Assembly (NCBI RefSeq): GCF_025060375.1
Contig: NZ_JANXCG010000039.1
Span: 1-43,444 of the forward strand
Direction of reading: 5' to 3'
Source of the DNA: Meiothermus sp.
GTDB taxonomy: Bacteria; Deinococcota; Deinococci; Deinococcales; Thermaceae
Length of the DNA: 43,444 nt
Of the stretch, positions 1-7,813 are shown piece by piece. The notes under the pieces are model-generated. The model saw nothing but the letters and a program-made list of their open reading frames with translations, did no database searches and had not been told where the DNA came from. Position 1 is the stretch's first letter. Every line of letters begins with the position of its first letter. The position numbers were made by a program, and so were the translations under genes.

Positions 1-2429
1 CACTCAGCCAGGCCAGCCTCGCGGGCCGGAACCCTCACGCGGTAGAGCTTGCCGCGCCGGTCGCTGGGGCCAGGGGTGTCTCCCGTTACCAGCAGCACGT
101 TGTTGTTCGCGGCGATCCAAAGGGCCCCGGTCTTGTCGAAGGCCAGGCCGAAGACCTGCTGCAGGCCGGTGCTCGCGGGGCCGGGAGAAGCCGTGTAGTC
201 AATGCTGATGCGGTGGTCGATCTGGGCCGGGCGCAGGTTGAAGCCGTCGGGCGCGGGTTCAGGGGTGGTAGTGGCCGTGTTCGCTGTGTTCAGCGGCACC
301 CGGATCAGGGTCTCCTGGTCGGCGTCGGCATCGCGGAAGGCCGCGCCGGTCAGGCCGTTGCTGCCGCCGTAGTCCCCCACCCACAGGGCGTTGTTCACCG
401 CGTCGTAGAGCAGGGCCACCGGCTTCAGGATGCCGCGGGGGCCAGCACCCGGCTGGAGCACGGTGGTTGCCGTCCCAGACGTAGCCTCATACACCCGGCT
501 GGCGTTGCTGATGTCCAGCCGCACCGGAATGTCGGAAAACGTCAGGTTGGTGGGTGCAGCGTGGCTACCGCCCGAGCAGCTCAGCGCCGAGGCGTTGATG
601 CGGGCCAGCACCGAGCGGCGGCCGTAGGTTACGGTCTGGGTAGGGGCCGTGCCCGTGACCACATCTGCCTTGTAGTCGCCTGCGGTGAACCACAGGTTGC
701 CCGCCCCGTCGAAGGCGATGGCGTGGATGTTCTGGGTGAGGGTGTAGCCATCCTGCGGGCGCACCAGCACGTTGGAGGTGTAGACCGCGCTGGGTGCCGT
801 CACATCACCCGGCCCACTCAGGGCCGAGGCCGAGATGCAGACCAGCCGGCTTTCGAAGTCGTTGACCAGCCAGAGGTTGCCACTTGCGTCGAAGGCCAGG
901 TCGGCAGGCTCGGGGTCTGAACCGAGGGCATCGGCGGTGATGGTCTTGTTGCCCGGGGCGCTGGGGCTCCAGTTGCCCGCCGCCAGGTTGGCCGCGCTGA
1001 TGCGGACGATGCGGGCCGGGCTCGAAGGAGAGGTGTACTGGTACATCAGGTACAGGTTCCCCTGCGCGTCGAACTTCACCCGGAACAGGCCCGCTGCGCT
1101 GGGGCCGCTGCCGCCCGTGAAGGCCACCAGGCTGGGGCTGGCCTGGGCCAGCTCAAAGTCGGTGATGGTGTAGCCGGCGTCTGCACCCGCCGGACCCGTC
1201 GGGCCGAAGGCCCCGTTGCCCACCGCAAACACCCGCCCGGTCAGGCCGTCGCTGAAGGTAAGGGTGGTGCTGGCGCTGGGGCTGGCGTTGCTCACGGAAA
1301 TGCTCTGGGAGTCGCTGGTGAGGAGGCTGTCCACCACCTGGCCCTCCACCGCCACCGGCTGGCCGGCCGAGGCGCCGTAGGCGCTCACGGTGTAGCTACC
1401 CAGGCGGCGCAGGGTAAGGGTAAGCGGGCCTGTAAAGGGCAGCGACTGGTTGCTGACCACCTGGGTCTCGACCGGACCGCTGCCGGGCTGAGCCGCCACG
1501 GTAAGGGTGACAACCGTACCCTGCTGGGGCAACCCGGCCAGGGTTACGTTCAGGGTGGGCTTGCTGTAGGTGAGGGCGGCGCTGTCGGAACCGCCCGAGG
1601 CGATGGTCAGGCTGGTTTTGGAGAGGGTGAAGGCATAGTCCTGCGGGCCGTTGTTGGTGATGGCGCTCGCGCTGATGGTGTAGGTGCCGGGAGCCAGGTT
1701 GCTGAAGGTCAGGGTGCCATTGTCCCTAAAGCTCCGGCTTACCGGGCTGCTGGGGCCGCCGGTGAGGGTTACGGTAGCATCGTTGGGCAAGGCCGCATCC
1801 AGACCGGTAATGCTGATGGTGGCCGTGCCGGTGCCCTCCACATAGAGGGCGTTGACGGTGGCCTCCTGGCCAGCGGTTACCGCTACCGTTGAGCCGTTTG
1901 CGGCGGTGCTGTAGGTCGAGCTGCCCTGGGTGCGGTCAGGGGCCTCCACGGTGTAGGTGCCGGGGGCCACATCCTCCAGGGTAGTGTCGGCATTGATGGG
2001 GCTGCTGTTCAGGTTGGAGCCGTTCTGCCGCTTGATGTTGATGCCCGCCTGAAGCCCGCTCGGCAGACCGGAGATGGTGATCTTTATCTTGCCGGTTACG
2101 GCCTGGTAGTTGACCGTGTGGCTCGCGGTCTGGCCAGCTTGCACGGCCACAGTGGCCCCGTTGCCCTCGTAGCCGTAGCCGTTCACCACCCTGCGGGTTA
2201 CAGCAATGGTGTAGTTGCCGGGGTCCAGGTTGGTTAGGGTGGTCTCGCCAGTGGTGGTAATGTCGCGGCTGAAGTTACCTGGGCCGGTGACCCTCACCTG
2301 CGGGGTTACGCCGCTCGGCGCGTTCACCGTAATCTTTAGACTGCCTTTCTGCGGGCCTTGCGGACCGCAGGCCGCCAGCACCAGGGCCAGCAGCGAAACC
2401 AGGAGGAACCAGAAGCTTGGTCGTTTCAT
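1..2429 (-). CDS. Surface lipoprotein with repeated Ig/PEGA-like modules and propeller-like C-terminus (3' end outside window)
   Basis: An open frame runs from ATG at 2429 to the left edge without a stop (809 codons seen; frame checked at five places). An AGGAGGTG ribosome site lies just upstream. The N-terminus is a lipoprotein signal with lipobox LAAC, Cys21. Three modules of about 85 residues follow (about 29-109, 112-197, 201-289), each ending in a pattern such as NLAPGTYTI, then a Y-rich stretch and TVAVTAGQ; a fourth, more divergent one may follow. From about residue 390, motifs like LAFDASGNLWLVN (from residue 511) recur, as in NHL-type beta-propellers. It is a paralogue of the protein at 2627-4051 and probably an envelope-anchored binding or structural protein. 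Function unknown; no catalytic motif seen. Confidence 0.85.
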   Translation of the reverse strand, partial: MKRPSFWFLLVSLLALVLAACGPQGPQKGSLKITVNAPSGVTPQVRVTGPGNFSRDITTTGETTLTNLDPGNYTIAVTRRVVNGYGYEGNGATVAVQAGQTASHTVNYQAVTGKIKITISGLPSGLQAGINIKRQNGSNLNSSPINADTTLEDVAPGTYTVEAPDRTQGSSTYSTAANGSTVAVTAGQEATVNALYVEGTGTATISITGLDAALPNDATVTLTGGPSSPVSRSFRDNGTLTFSNLAPGTYTISASAITNNGPQDYAFTLSKTSLTIASGGSDSAALTYSKPTLNVTLAGLPQQGTVVTLTVAAQPGSGPVETQVVSNQSLPFTGPLTLTLRRLGSYTVSAYGASAGQPVAVEGQVVDSLLTSDSQSISVSNASPSASTTLTFSDGLTGRVFAVGNGAFGPTGPAGADAGYTITDFELAQASPSLVAFTGGSGPSAAGLFRVKFDAQGNLYLMYQYTSPSSPARIVRISAANLAAGNWSPSAPGNKTITADALGSDPEPADLAFDASGNLWLVNDFESRLVCISASALSGPGDVTAPSAVYTSNVLVRPQDGYTLTQNIHAIAFDGAGNLWFTAGDYKADVVTGTAPTQTVTYGRRSVLARINASALSCSGGSHAAPTNLTFSDIPVRLDISNASRVYEATSGTATTVLQPGAGPRGILKPVALLYDAVNNALWVGDYGGSNGLTGAAFRDADADQETLIRVPLNTANTATTTPEPAPDGFNLRPAQIDHRISIDYTASPGPASTGLQQVFGLAFDKTGALWIAANNNVLLVTGDTPGPSDRRGKLYRVRVPAREAGLAE

Positions 2430-2479
2430 CCGCTTTTCACCTCCTGGAAAAAGGGTAGGGGCTAGGGCGTAATCCCAAC

Positions 2480-2485
2480 GTTATA
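2480..2485 (-). promoter_or_regulatory. Candidate -10 box for the partial lipoprotein gene
   Basis: The minus strand reads TATAAC about 50 nt before the ATG at 2429, leaving a leader of roughly 45 nt with the AGGAGGTG site near its end. No convincing -35 is visible, so this is tentative. Confidence 0.35.
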
Positions 2486-2583
2486 GCTGTTTGGGCGATA
2501 ACCCCCGCATGGTTTCCACCCGGCATAACCCCGGGTGCCGTGCTGCACGGGAAGGCTACTCTTCAATAACGCCCCCGGTAACG

Positions 2584-2612
2584 AAAAAATCTCCCCCGCC
2601 CTAGCGGGGGAG
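2584..2612 (-). terminator. Rho-independent terminator after the 2627-4051 lipoprotein gene
   Basis: A perfect 9-bp stem (CTCCCCCGC at 2591-2599 with GCGGGGGAG at 2604-2612) encloses a 4-nt loop. On the minus strand it is followed by a run of T (AAAAAA at 2584-2589 on plus). It lies 15 nt past the stop codon and separates the two paralogous lipoprotein genes transcriptionally. Confidence 0.85.
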
Positions 2613-2626
2613 GCAGGCCGCAACGG

Positions 2627-4051
2627 TCAGGGCAGCTTGTAGATGCGTCCGGGGCTGGGGGCCGGAGCCCCGGCGGTGCTCACCCAAAGCTTGCCGCCGC
2701 CGTCCACCGCGAGGGCGGTGATCTGCCCCTGCAGGCCGGCAATGGTGATGGGCCTAAGGTCTGCGGGAATGTTGGTGCTGCTGGTAGAGAGCTTGAGGAT
2801 GTTGCTGGGCTGGGCCACGTACAGGTCGGGGCCAGCGATGGCGAGGTCCACTGGCTGGGCCAGGGGAGGCCCGCTGAGCACGGTTACCCCGGGGCTGTTC
2901 GTAGCAAGCTCCGCATTGGCCGGGTTCTGGGTTGTGGGGTTGAGGTCGGGACAGCTCAGGGTACCGGCGGCAACCCTGACCAGCCGGGCCGAGGCCCCGC
3001 TGCCCCCGGCCAGCCAGAGGTTCCCCTCGGCGTCGAAGGCCAGGGCGCGCATCCCCTCCACCGCGCTCCCGTAGTAGACCCGTCCTGGGGTGTCCAGGTT
3101 GCCCGTGGTGGAAATGCGCCCTGCCTGGTCGGCGGCGGAGTAGCAGACCAGCCGGCCGGGGGGGCTGAGGATGCCGTCGGAGTTGGCGCGGGCGGTGCTC
3201 TGGGGGTCGAGCACCCAGAGGTTGCCGGCAGCGTCCAGGGCCATATCGGTGGGGCTGTAGAGGTTGTAGTCCTGTATGGTGCTGGAGCCCACGCTGAAGG
3301 AGAAGGCCCCGTTGGTGATGACCAGCGGCGTGGGCGTGAACTGGTTGTTTACCGCGGTACTGCGGGCGTAGCGGCGGATGTAGACCCTAGGCTCAGGGGG
3401 CAAGTCGTCCCGCTTGAGCTCGTACAGGGTGCCGTCAGCAGCGAAGGTTAGGTGGTAGAGGCCCGCTTCGTCCGCGATTTGGCCCGAGGGCACGCTCCCC
3501 CCGCTTCCCCCCAGGTCGGCAGGGGTCAGGTAGAACCGGGCGCTGGGGTCGTCTTTGTTCGCGGCGTTGCCCGTGCCGTAGAGGCGGCCCTGGCCGTCGC
3601 CAGGGCTGCCCAAGAAGGCCAGGCTGCCGATGCCAAAGGGCGCAGCGAAGGTTTTTTCGGGGTTCACCTCGCCCGAGGGAGGGGGTGACGGGGTCTGCTT
3701 GGCGTAGGCCACCGTAACCTGGGTCTTCTGGCCCGCAGCCACGCTTACGGTTGCGGTGTTGCTGTTGCCCGGCGGGCTTACCTTGGCGCTGTAGGTCTCG
3801 CCAGCGGCGCTAACATCGTTAGCGGTAACGGTGTAGTTACCAGGGCCCACCTCCAGTGGGGGATTGGTGCTCCGGGAGAGGGGACGGCTGTAGCCGCCGG
3901 GGCCCTGTACCTGCACGTTCGCGTCCACGTCCGGGGGGAGGCCGGTGATGGTCACCTCGAGCTGACCTTGGGCCTGGGTGCGCACGCTCGGACAGGCGGT
4001 GAGGGGAAGCCCCAGCAGGATAAGAAGGGTTGTCCAGCGCAGCTTTTTCAT
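2627..4051 (-). CDS. Lipoprotein with one Ig/PEGA-like module and NHL/propeller-like repeats
   Basis: This 474-residue protein starts at ATG 4051 with a lipoprotein signal (lipobox LTAC, Cys20). Residues about 29-115 form one beta-rich module of the kind repeated in the neighbour at 1-2429 (PGNYTVTA, then TVSVAAGQKTQVTV). A proline/serine linker (TPSPPPSGE) leads to a C-terminal region with repeats such as MALDAAGNLWVLD, ALAFDAEGNLWLA and ALAVDGGGKLWVS, typical of beta-propeller blades. The pair probably arose by duplication and gain or loss of the N-terminal modules. Likely outside the cell, tethered by lipid. It has its own terminator (2584-2612) and a promoter region with a tandem duplication (4072-4111). 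Ligand and function unknown. Confidence 0.85.
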   Translation of the reverse strand: MKKLRWTTLLILLGLPLTACPSVRTQAQGQLEVTITGLPPDVDANVQVQGPGGYSRPLSRSTNPPLEVGPGNYTVTANDVSAAGETYSAKVSPPGNSNTATVSVAAGQKTQVTVAYAKQTPSPPPSGEVNPEKTFAAPFGIGSLAFLGSPGDGQGRLYGTGNAANKDDPSARFYLTPADLGGSGGSVPSGQIADEAGLYHLTFAADGTLYELKRDDLPPEPRVYIRRYARSTAVNNQFTPTPLVITNGAFSFSVGSSTIQDYNLYSPTDMALDAAGNLWVLDPQSTARANSDGILSPPGRLVCYSAADQAGRISTTGNLDTPGRVYYGSAVEGMRALAFDAEGNLWLAGGSGASARLVRVAAGTLSCPDLNPTTQNPANAELATNSPGVTVLSGPPLAQPVDLAIAGPDLYVAQPSNILKLSTSSTNIPADLRPITIAGLQGQITALAVDGGGKLWVSTAGAPAPSPGRIYKLP

Positions 4052-4071
4052 AGCTCTTCTCTCGGGCCTTG

Positions 4072-4111
4072 GCCAGGCTAGGGGTATTTTAGCCAGGCTA
4101 GGGGTATTTTA
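4072..4111 (-). repeat. Tandem duplication carrying a repeated -10-like element upstream of the lipoprotein gene
   Basis: Two perfect 20-bp copies abut (4072-4091 and 4092-4111). On the minus strand each contains TAAAAT followed by ACCCCTAGCC, so a -10-like hexamer occurs twice, 20 bp apart, 20-60 nt before the ATG at 4051. This is probably a promoter duplicated by slippage, giving two possible start points. No good -35 is seen. Confidence 0.6.
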
Positions 4112-4220
4112 GATAAAGAGGAGCCGTCCTGGGTGTTACGGCCCAGGGTAAAGGCCGGGTTTCACCTGGCAGGCCAGGTTCACGAAGGAAAGGGAAGACC
4201 CTGCAGGGAGCCAGGGGGGC

Positions 4221-4430
4221 TCAGAAACTCAGCGTTACCTGACCAAGCTTACCCAGGATGAGCATGGAGGCCACCGCTGCTGCGGTCAAGATGATGAGCA
4301 GCAGGGCCATGGCGATGTAGCGCAGGTCGGCGGTCTCGCTCTCCACTTCCAGGGTGCGGGGGCGCAAAGCCAGGTACAGAAGCCAGGTGATGGCCACAGA
4401 AAGAACCGCGAAGATGATGGCGAAAAACAT
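4221..4430 (-). CDS. Small two-helix membrane protein
   Basis: I place the start at ATG 4430 because a GGGAGGGAGG ribosome site lies directly before it; an upstream extension to 4544 is possible but has no such signal and is Pro/Gly-rich. The 69-residue product has two hydrophobic segments (about residues 2-20, FFAIIFAVLSVAITWLLYLA, and about 38-58, IAMALLLIILTAAAVASMLI) joined by a short charged loop. An extended -10 (TGGTAGTCT on minus, 4495-4503) may drive it. No family recognised and no functional inference possible beyond membrane location. Confidence 0.7.
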   Translation of the reverse strand: MFFAIIFAVLSVAITWLLYLALRPRTLEVESETADLRYIAMALLLIILTAAAVASMLILGKLGQVTLSF

Positions 4431-4753
4431 CCTCCCTCCCGTACCCTGCTGGTTGGCGCGGGCGCCAGGCTTCCAGCAGGGCCTCCAGGCTTTTAGACTA
4501 CCAGACCCAGGCCAAAGGTGGGTACCCCCGGGCTCAGCCTCCACGCAGGGCCCCTGCCGCAGGGGTAGGGAGGTGGAGGCCTGTCAAGGGGGTTCGTAAG
4601 GCCGTGGCCTAGGGGCGCCTCGAGCCAGCAGGGGCTGCCCAGCCCAGCGCCCGAGAGGCGCATGGCCCTCCAGATGTCCAGCCTCGGGGCAATGCGCCCC
4701 CTGAAGCGGCGGGTGGAAAAACCGGTGGCCCCAGCAGGTATGATTGGGGTGCT
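4431..4753. other. 323-bp divergent intergenic region
   Basis: It holds a minus-strand extended -10 (TGGTAGTCT, 4495-4503) for the small membrane protein gene and, at the right end, TATGAT (4739-4744) for the plus-strand metallophosphoesterase gene. Between them I see only GC-rich sequence with no ribosome-site-preceded ORF, no tRNA and no SRP-RNA-like signature. Confidence 0.4.
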
Positions 4754-5488
4754 GTGCGCTACCTTGTGGTTTCTGACCTGCACGGCAACTGGCCGGCCCT
4801 GGAAGCGGTCTTGCGGGAGGCCAGGGGCTACGAGGCGGTGCTCTTTCTGGGCGACGCAGTAGGGTACTACCCCGACGCTAACCGGGTGCTGGACTGGCTG
4901 CGCTCGGTGAACGCCAAAGGGGTGCTGGGCAACCACGACATCTGGCTCCTGGAGATCAACTCCATGCAAATTGACGGGCCGGTGCTGGAGATTCTGGCCT
5001 GGCAGGCCGAGCGACTCAGCCCGGAGAACCGGGCCTACCTGGCAAGCCTGCCCTGGACAACCGAAGTAGAGGGGGCTCTGCTGGTGCACGGCAGCCCGCT
5101 GGACCCTTTGGCCTACCTGGAGGAGCTGGAGCAGGCGCGGGAGGTTTTCGAGCGGGTGCCCCATCGCTTTGTCTTCCACGGCCACACCCACCTGGCAGGA
5201 AGCTACCTGGCCCTGGAAAGGCCGGGCCAGGACCGGCTGGTGCGCTACCAGCGCTACGCCAACGGAGGGGAGCTCATCGTGGCCCCCCGGGTTCGGGCCA
5301 TCGTAAACCCAGGCTCCACCGGCCAGCCCCGCGACGGGGTGGTGGGGGCGGCCTATGCGATATGGGACCTCGAGGAGAACCTGATTGAGTTCCACCGGGC
5401 TCGGTACAACCTCGAGCACGTCCTGGCCCGGCTGCACCACGAGCGGTTCCCGATGTGGCTCTACGAGCGGCTGGTGCTGGGGAAGTAG
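4754..5488 (+). CDS. Calcineurin-like metallophosphoesterase
   Basis: This 244-residue protein has the full set of metallophosphoesterase motifs in order: D8-x-H10 (SDLHGN), GD at 33-34, GNHD at 59-62, VHGSP with H112, and GHTH at 143-146. These bind a dinuclear metal centre and hydrolyse phosphoester or phosphodiester bonds. Its length and single-domain form suit the small YfcE/MJ0936-like cytoplasmic phosphodiesterases; the physiological substrate cannot be told. The start is GTG at 4754, 9 nt after TATGAT (4739-4744), so the mRNA may have almost no leader. holB begins 2 nt after its stop, so the two are very likely co-transcribed. Confidence 0.88.
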   Translation: MRYLVVSDLHGNWPALEAVLREARGYEAVLFLGDAVGYYPDANRVLDWLRSVNAKGVLGNHDIWLLEINSMQIDGPVLEILAWQAERLSPENRAYLASLPWTTEVEGALLVHGSPLDPLAYLEELEQAREVFERVPHRFVFHGHTHLAGSYLALERPGQDRLVRYQRYANGGELIVAPRVRAIVNPGSTGQPRDGVVGAAYAIWDLEENLIEFHRARYNLEHVLARLHHERFPMWLYERLVLGK

Positions 5489-5490
5489 CC

Positions 5491-6372
5491 ATGCGGGTTC
5501 TAGGACACGAACCTATCCTGGAGTTTCTGCCCAGGGCCCGAGCCCAGGCCTTCCTCTTCACCGGGCCCGAAGGGGTAGGCCGGCGCACGGTGGCCCGCTG
5601 GTACGCGGCTGGTCTCAACTGCCCTCAGGGCTTCCCTCCCTGCGGCCGGTGCGCCTCGTGCCGGCTGGAGCCCCACCCCGACTACCTGGAGGTGGCCCCG
5701 CAGGGTGAGACCAGGTCCGGCCGCCGCTCCCGCCAACCCCAGATACGCCTGGAACAGATTGCCCCCCGGGAGGAGGGGGAGGAGGTGAGCCTTCTGGAGT
5801 GGCTTACCACCCATCCCCGCTACCGGGCCAAGGTAGCGGCCATCGATGGGGCCCATCTCCTGAGCGAGCCCGCCGCAAACGCCCTTTTGAAGGTGCTGGA
5901 GGAGCCCCCGAGCTTTGCCCGGCTGGTCCTCATCGCCCCCAGCCGAGCGCAGGTGCTGCCCACGCTGGCCAGCCGATGCCTGGAGGTGGCTTTCGCCCCC
6001 CTGCCCGAGGCCCTACTGCGCACCCTGAGCCAGGACCCCGAGGTGCTGGCCTACGCGGAAGGCTCGGTGGGTCGGCTGCGCTTTGCTTTGGAGCAACCCG
6101 CGGCGTTCAACCGGCTCACCGACCGGACCCAGGGGGTGCTGGAGGCGATGGGCCGGGGCCCCGCCCAGACCCTGGAGGCCCTGGGGCTCCTGCTGGAACA
6201 CGAGGAGGCCCTCCCCTACCTGGCCCGCCGCCTAGGCCAGGTCTTGCCGGTGGAAAGCCCGGCCTACAGGCAGGCCCTGGAAGCCATCCAGAAGGCCCAG
6301 GAGGCGCTTGGGGCCTACGTGGGCGAGGAGCTGGTGCGGACCTGGCTGGCCCTCAAGCTAGCACCCAGGTAG
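5491..6372 (+). CDS. holB: DNA polymerase III clamp-loader subunit delta'
   Basis: HolB is the stator of the clamp loader that opens the beta sliding clamp. The start is ATG 5491, preceded by GGGGAAG inside the end of the upstream gene; a longer in-frame start at 5455 overlaps that gene and lacks a site. The 293-residue product has a degenerate P-loop (GPEGVGRRT, 25-33, Arg replacing the usual Lys), as expected for the non-ATPase delta' subunit. Four Cys at 44, 51, 54 and 57 form the zinc site typical of the family. AIDGAHLLSEPAANALLKVL (117-136) and a late Ser-Arg motif match the AAA+ core. It is followed by ricT, an arrangement also known from Firmicutes. Confidence 0.92.
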   Translation: MRVLGHEPILEFLPRARAQAFLFTGPEGVGRRTVARWYAAGLNCPQGFPPCGRCASCRLEPHPDYLEVAPQGETRSGRRSRQPQIRLEQIAPREEGEEVSLLEWLTTHPRYRAKVAAIDGAHLLSEPAANALLKVLEEPPSFARLVLIAPSRAQVLPTLASRCLEVAFAPLPEALLRTLSQDPEVLAYAEGSVGRLRFALEQPAAFNRLTDRTQGVLEAMGRGPAQTLEALGLLLEHEEALPYLARRLGQVLPVESPAYRQALEAIQKAQEALGAYVGEELVRTWLALKLAPR

Positions 6373-6430
6373 CCCCCTGCCTTAGGCTAGACATGGACCA
6401 AGGCGCTCAGCCTGGCCGAATGGAGGGAGC

Positions 6431-7210
6431 ATGAACTGCGTTGGCGTGCGGTTTCCGCACAGCCCCAAAATCCACGATTACGGCTACAGCGGAGAGCCCC
6501 CTCCGGTGGACAGCTGGGTGGTGGTGCGCAGCCCAAGGGGCCTCGAGCTGGCCAAGGTGCGCTCCAGCCCCCACCCGGGACGGGCGGCGGGCCAGGTGGT
6601 GCGGCCCGCCACCCCAGAAGACCTGGACAAACACGCCCGGCTCAAGGCCCGCGGCGAGGACATCCAGTGGTGGCTCCGGGCCCGGCTGCGCCGGGAAGGG
6701 GTGCGGGCTAAGGTGCTGGGCTGTAGCTTCACCCTAGACGGCAACCACATTGTGGTGCACTACGCCGCCGAGGAGCGGATTGACCTCCGGCGCTGGGTCG
6801 GCGAGCTGGGCCGCATGTCCGGAGCCCGGGTAGAGTTCGTGGCCCTGGGGCCCCGCGACCAGACCGCCTTCCTGGGCACCCTGGGGGCTTGCGGGATGGA
6901 GGCCTGCTGCTCAACCTGGCTGGGGGAGTTCGCCCAGGTCTCCATCAGGATGGCCCGCGACCAGCAGCTGCCGCTTTCACCGGAGAAGATTTCTGGCCCC
7001 TGCGGCCGCCTCCTTTGCTGCTTGCAGTACGAGCACGAACACTACCAGGAGCTCCTGGCCGACCTGCCGCGCAAAAACGCCCGGGTCTGCAGCCTTCAGG
7101 GGGTTTGCGGCAAGGTTGCCAAGCTCAACCCCCTTTCGGGCACCGTGGAGGTGCTCACCGAGGAGGGCAGTCTGGTGACCCTACACAAAAGCGAGCTGAA
7201 CCCCGGGTGA
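6431..7210 (+). CDS. ricT: PSP1-family protein RicT/YaaT
   Basis: This 259-residue protein has the PSP1 C-terminal signature of YaaT/RicT: Cys-rich GACGMEACC (152-160) and GPCGRLLCC (189-197), with further Cys at 220 and 226. In Bacillus subtilis RicT joins RicA and RicF in an FeS-containing complex that affects RNase Y-dependent mRNA maturation, and it lies beside holB, as here. I see no RicA or RicF partner in this window, so the role in this organism is uncertain. GGAGGGAGC sits directly before ATG 6431. The next gene starts 3 nt after the stop. Confidence 0.87.
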   Translation: MNCVGVRFPHSPKIHDYGYSGEPPPVDSWVVVRSPRGLELAKVRSSPHPGRAAGQVVRPATPEDLDKHARLKARGEDIQWWLRARLRREGVRAKVLGCSFTLDGNHIVVHYAAEERIDLRRWVGELGRMSGARVEFVALGPRDQTAFLGTLGACGMEACCSTWLGEFAQVSIRMARDQQLPLSPEKISGPCGRLLCCLQYEHEHYQELLADLPRKNARVCSLQGVCGKVAKLNPLSGTVEVLTEEGSLVTLHKSELNPG

Positions 7211-7213
7211 GGC

Positions 7214-7813
7214 ATGCTCGAGCCGGGCCGGGTACTCGCGCAAAGCCTAGCGCTGTTGTTCCGGCGGCCGCTGGGGGTGCTGGGATTGCTGGGCCAGGCC
7301 CTTCTGGTAAGCCTCCTCAGCCTGGGCCTGCTGACCGGACCAATGCAGGTGGGGGTCTACACCGTGCTCCTGGACTACGTCCGCGGCGGTTCCTGGCGGC
7401 CCCAGGGGCTTTGGGGCCACCTTACCCTACCCCACCTGGTGGCGGGCTGGGTGTACGGGGCCAGCGTGCTGGCGGTCTTCTGGGTAGGCCTATCCCCAAT
7501 TGCGCCCCAGCCCGGCCTGGCAGGGGTGCTCGGCTTTTTGGGAATGGTGGCCGTGCAACTCCTCTGGTTCTACACCTTCCAGATCTTGGCCGAAGGCCCC
7601 ACCCCCTGGCCGATGGCCCTGCGGCAGGGGTGGAACCTAATCCTGCAGGGCGGCCTGCTCCGCCACCTGTGGCTCATCGCCCTGCTCGAGGCCCTCATCC
7701 TGCTGACCTCCCTCCTGGGCTGGCTTCCCCTACAGCTCGCCGTCTACCTGGCCCTGCTGGGGCTCTCCACCCTGGTCCGGGCGGTGGCCTATGTCCGGCT
7801 GCGGAGCACCTAG
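7214..7813 (+). CDS. Integral membrane protein, five predicted helices
   Basis: No family is recognised with confidence. The 199-residue product has five hydrophobic stretches (about 21-41, 75-97, 101-125, 152-172, 174-194) and no signal peptide. The pattern suggests a small multi-pass inner-membrane protein whose N-terminal arginines would favour a cytoplasmic N-terminus. It starts 3 nt after ricT and is presumably translated from the same mRNA. Its stop codon overlaps that of convergent hflX by 4 nt. Confidence 0.75.
   Translation: MLEPGRVLAQSLALLFRRPLGVLGLLGQALLVSLLSLGLLTGPMQVGVYTVLLDYVRGGSWRPQGLWGHLTLPHLVAGWVYGASVLAVFWVGLSPIAPQPGLAGVLGFLGMVAVQLLWFYTFQILAEGPTPWPMALRQGWNLILQGGLLRHLWLIALLEALILLTSLLGWLPLQLAVYLALLGLSTLVRAVAYVRLRST

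Noticed and set aside
4140-4200. ACCTGG-CAGG-CCAGGT inverted repeat after the small membrane protein gene
   Set aside because: Short stem and no T-tract; could be chance in GC-rich DNA.
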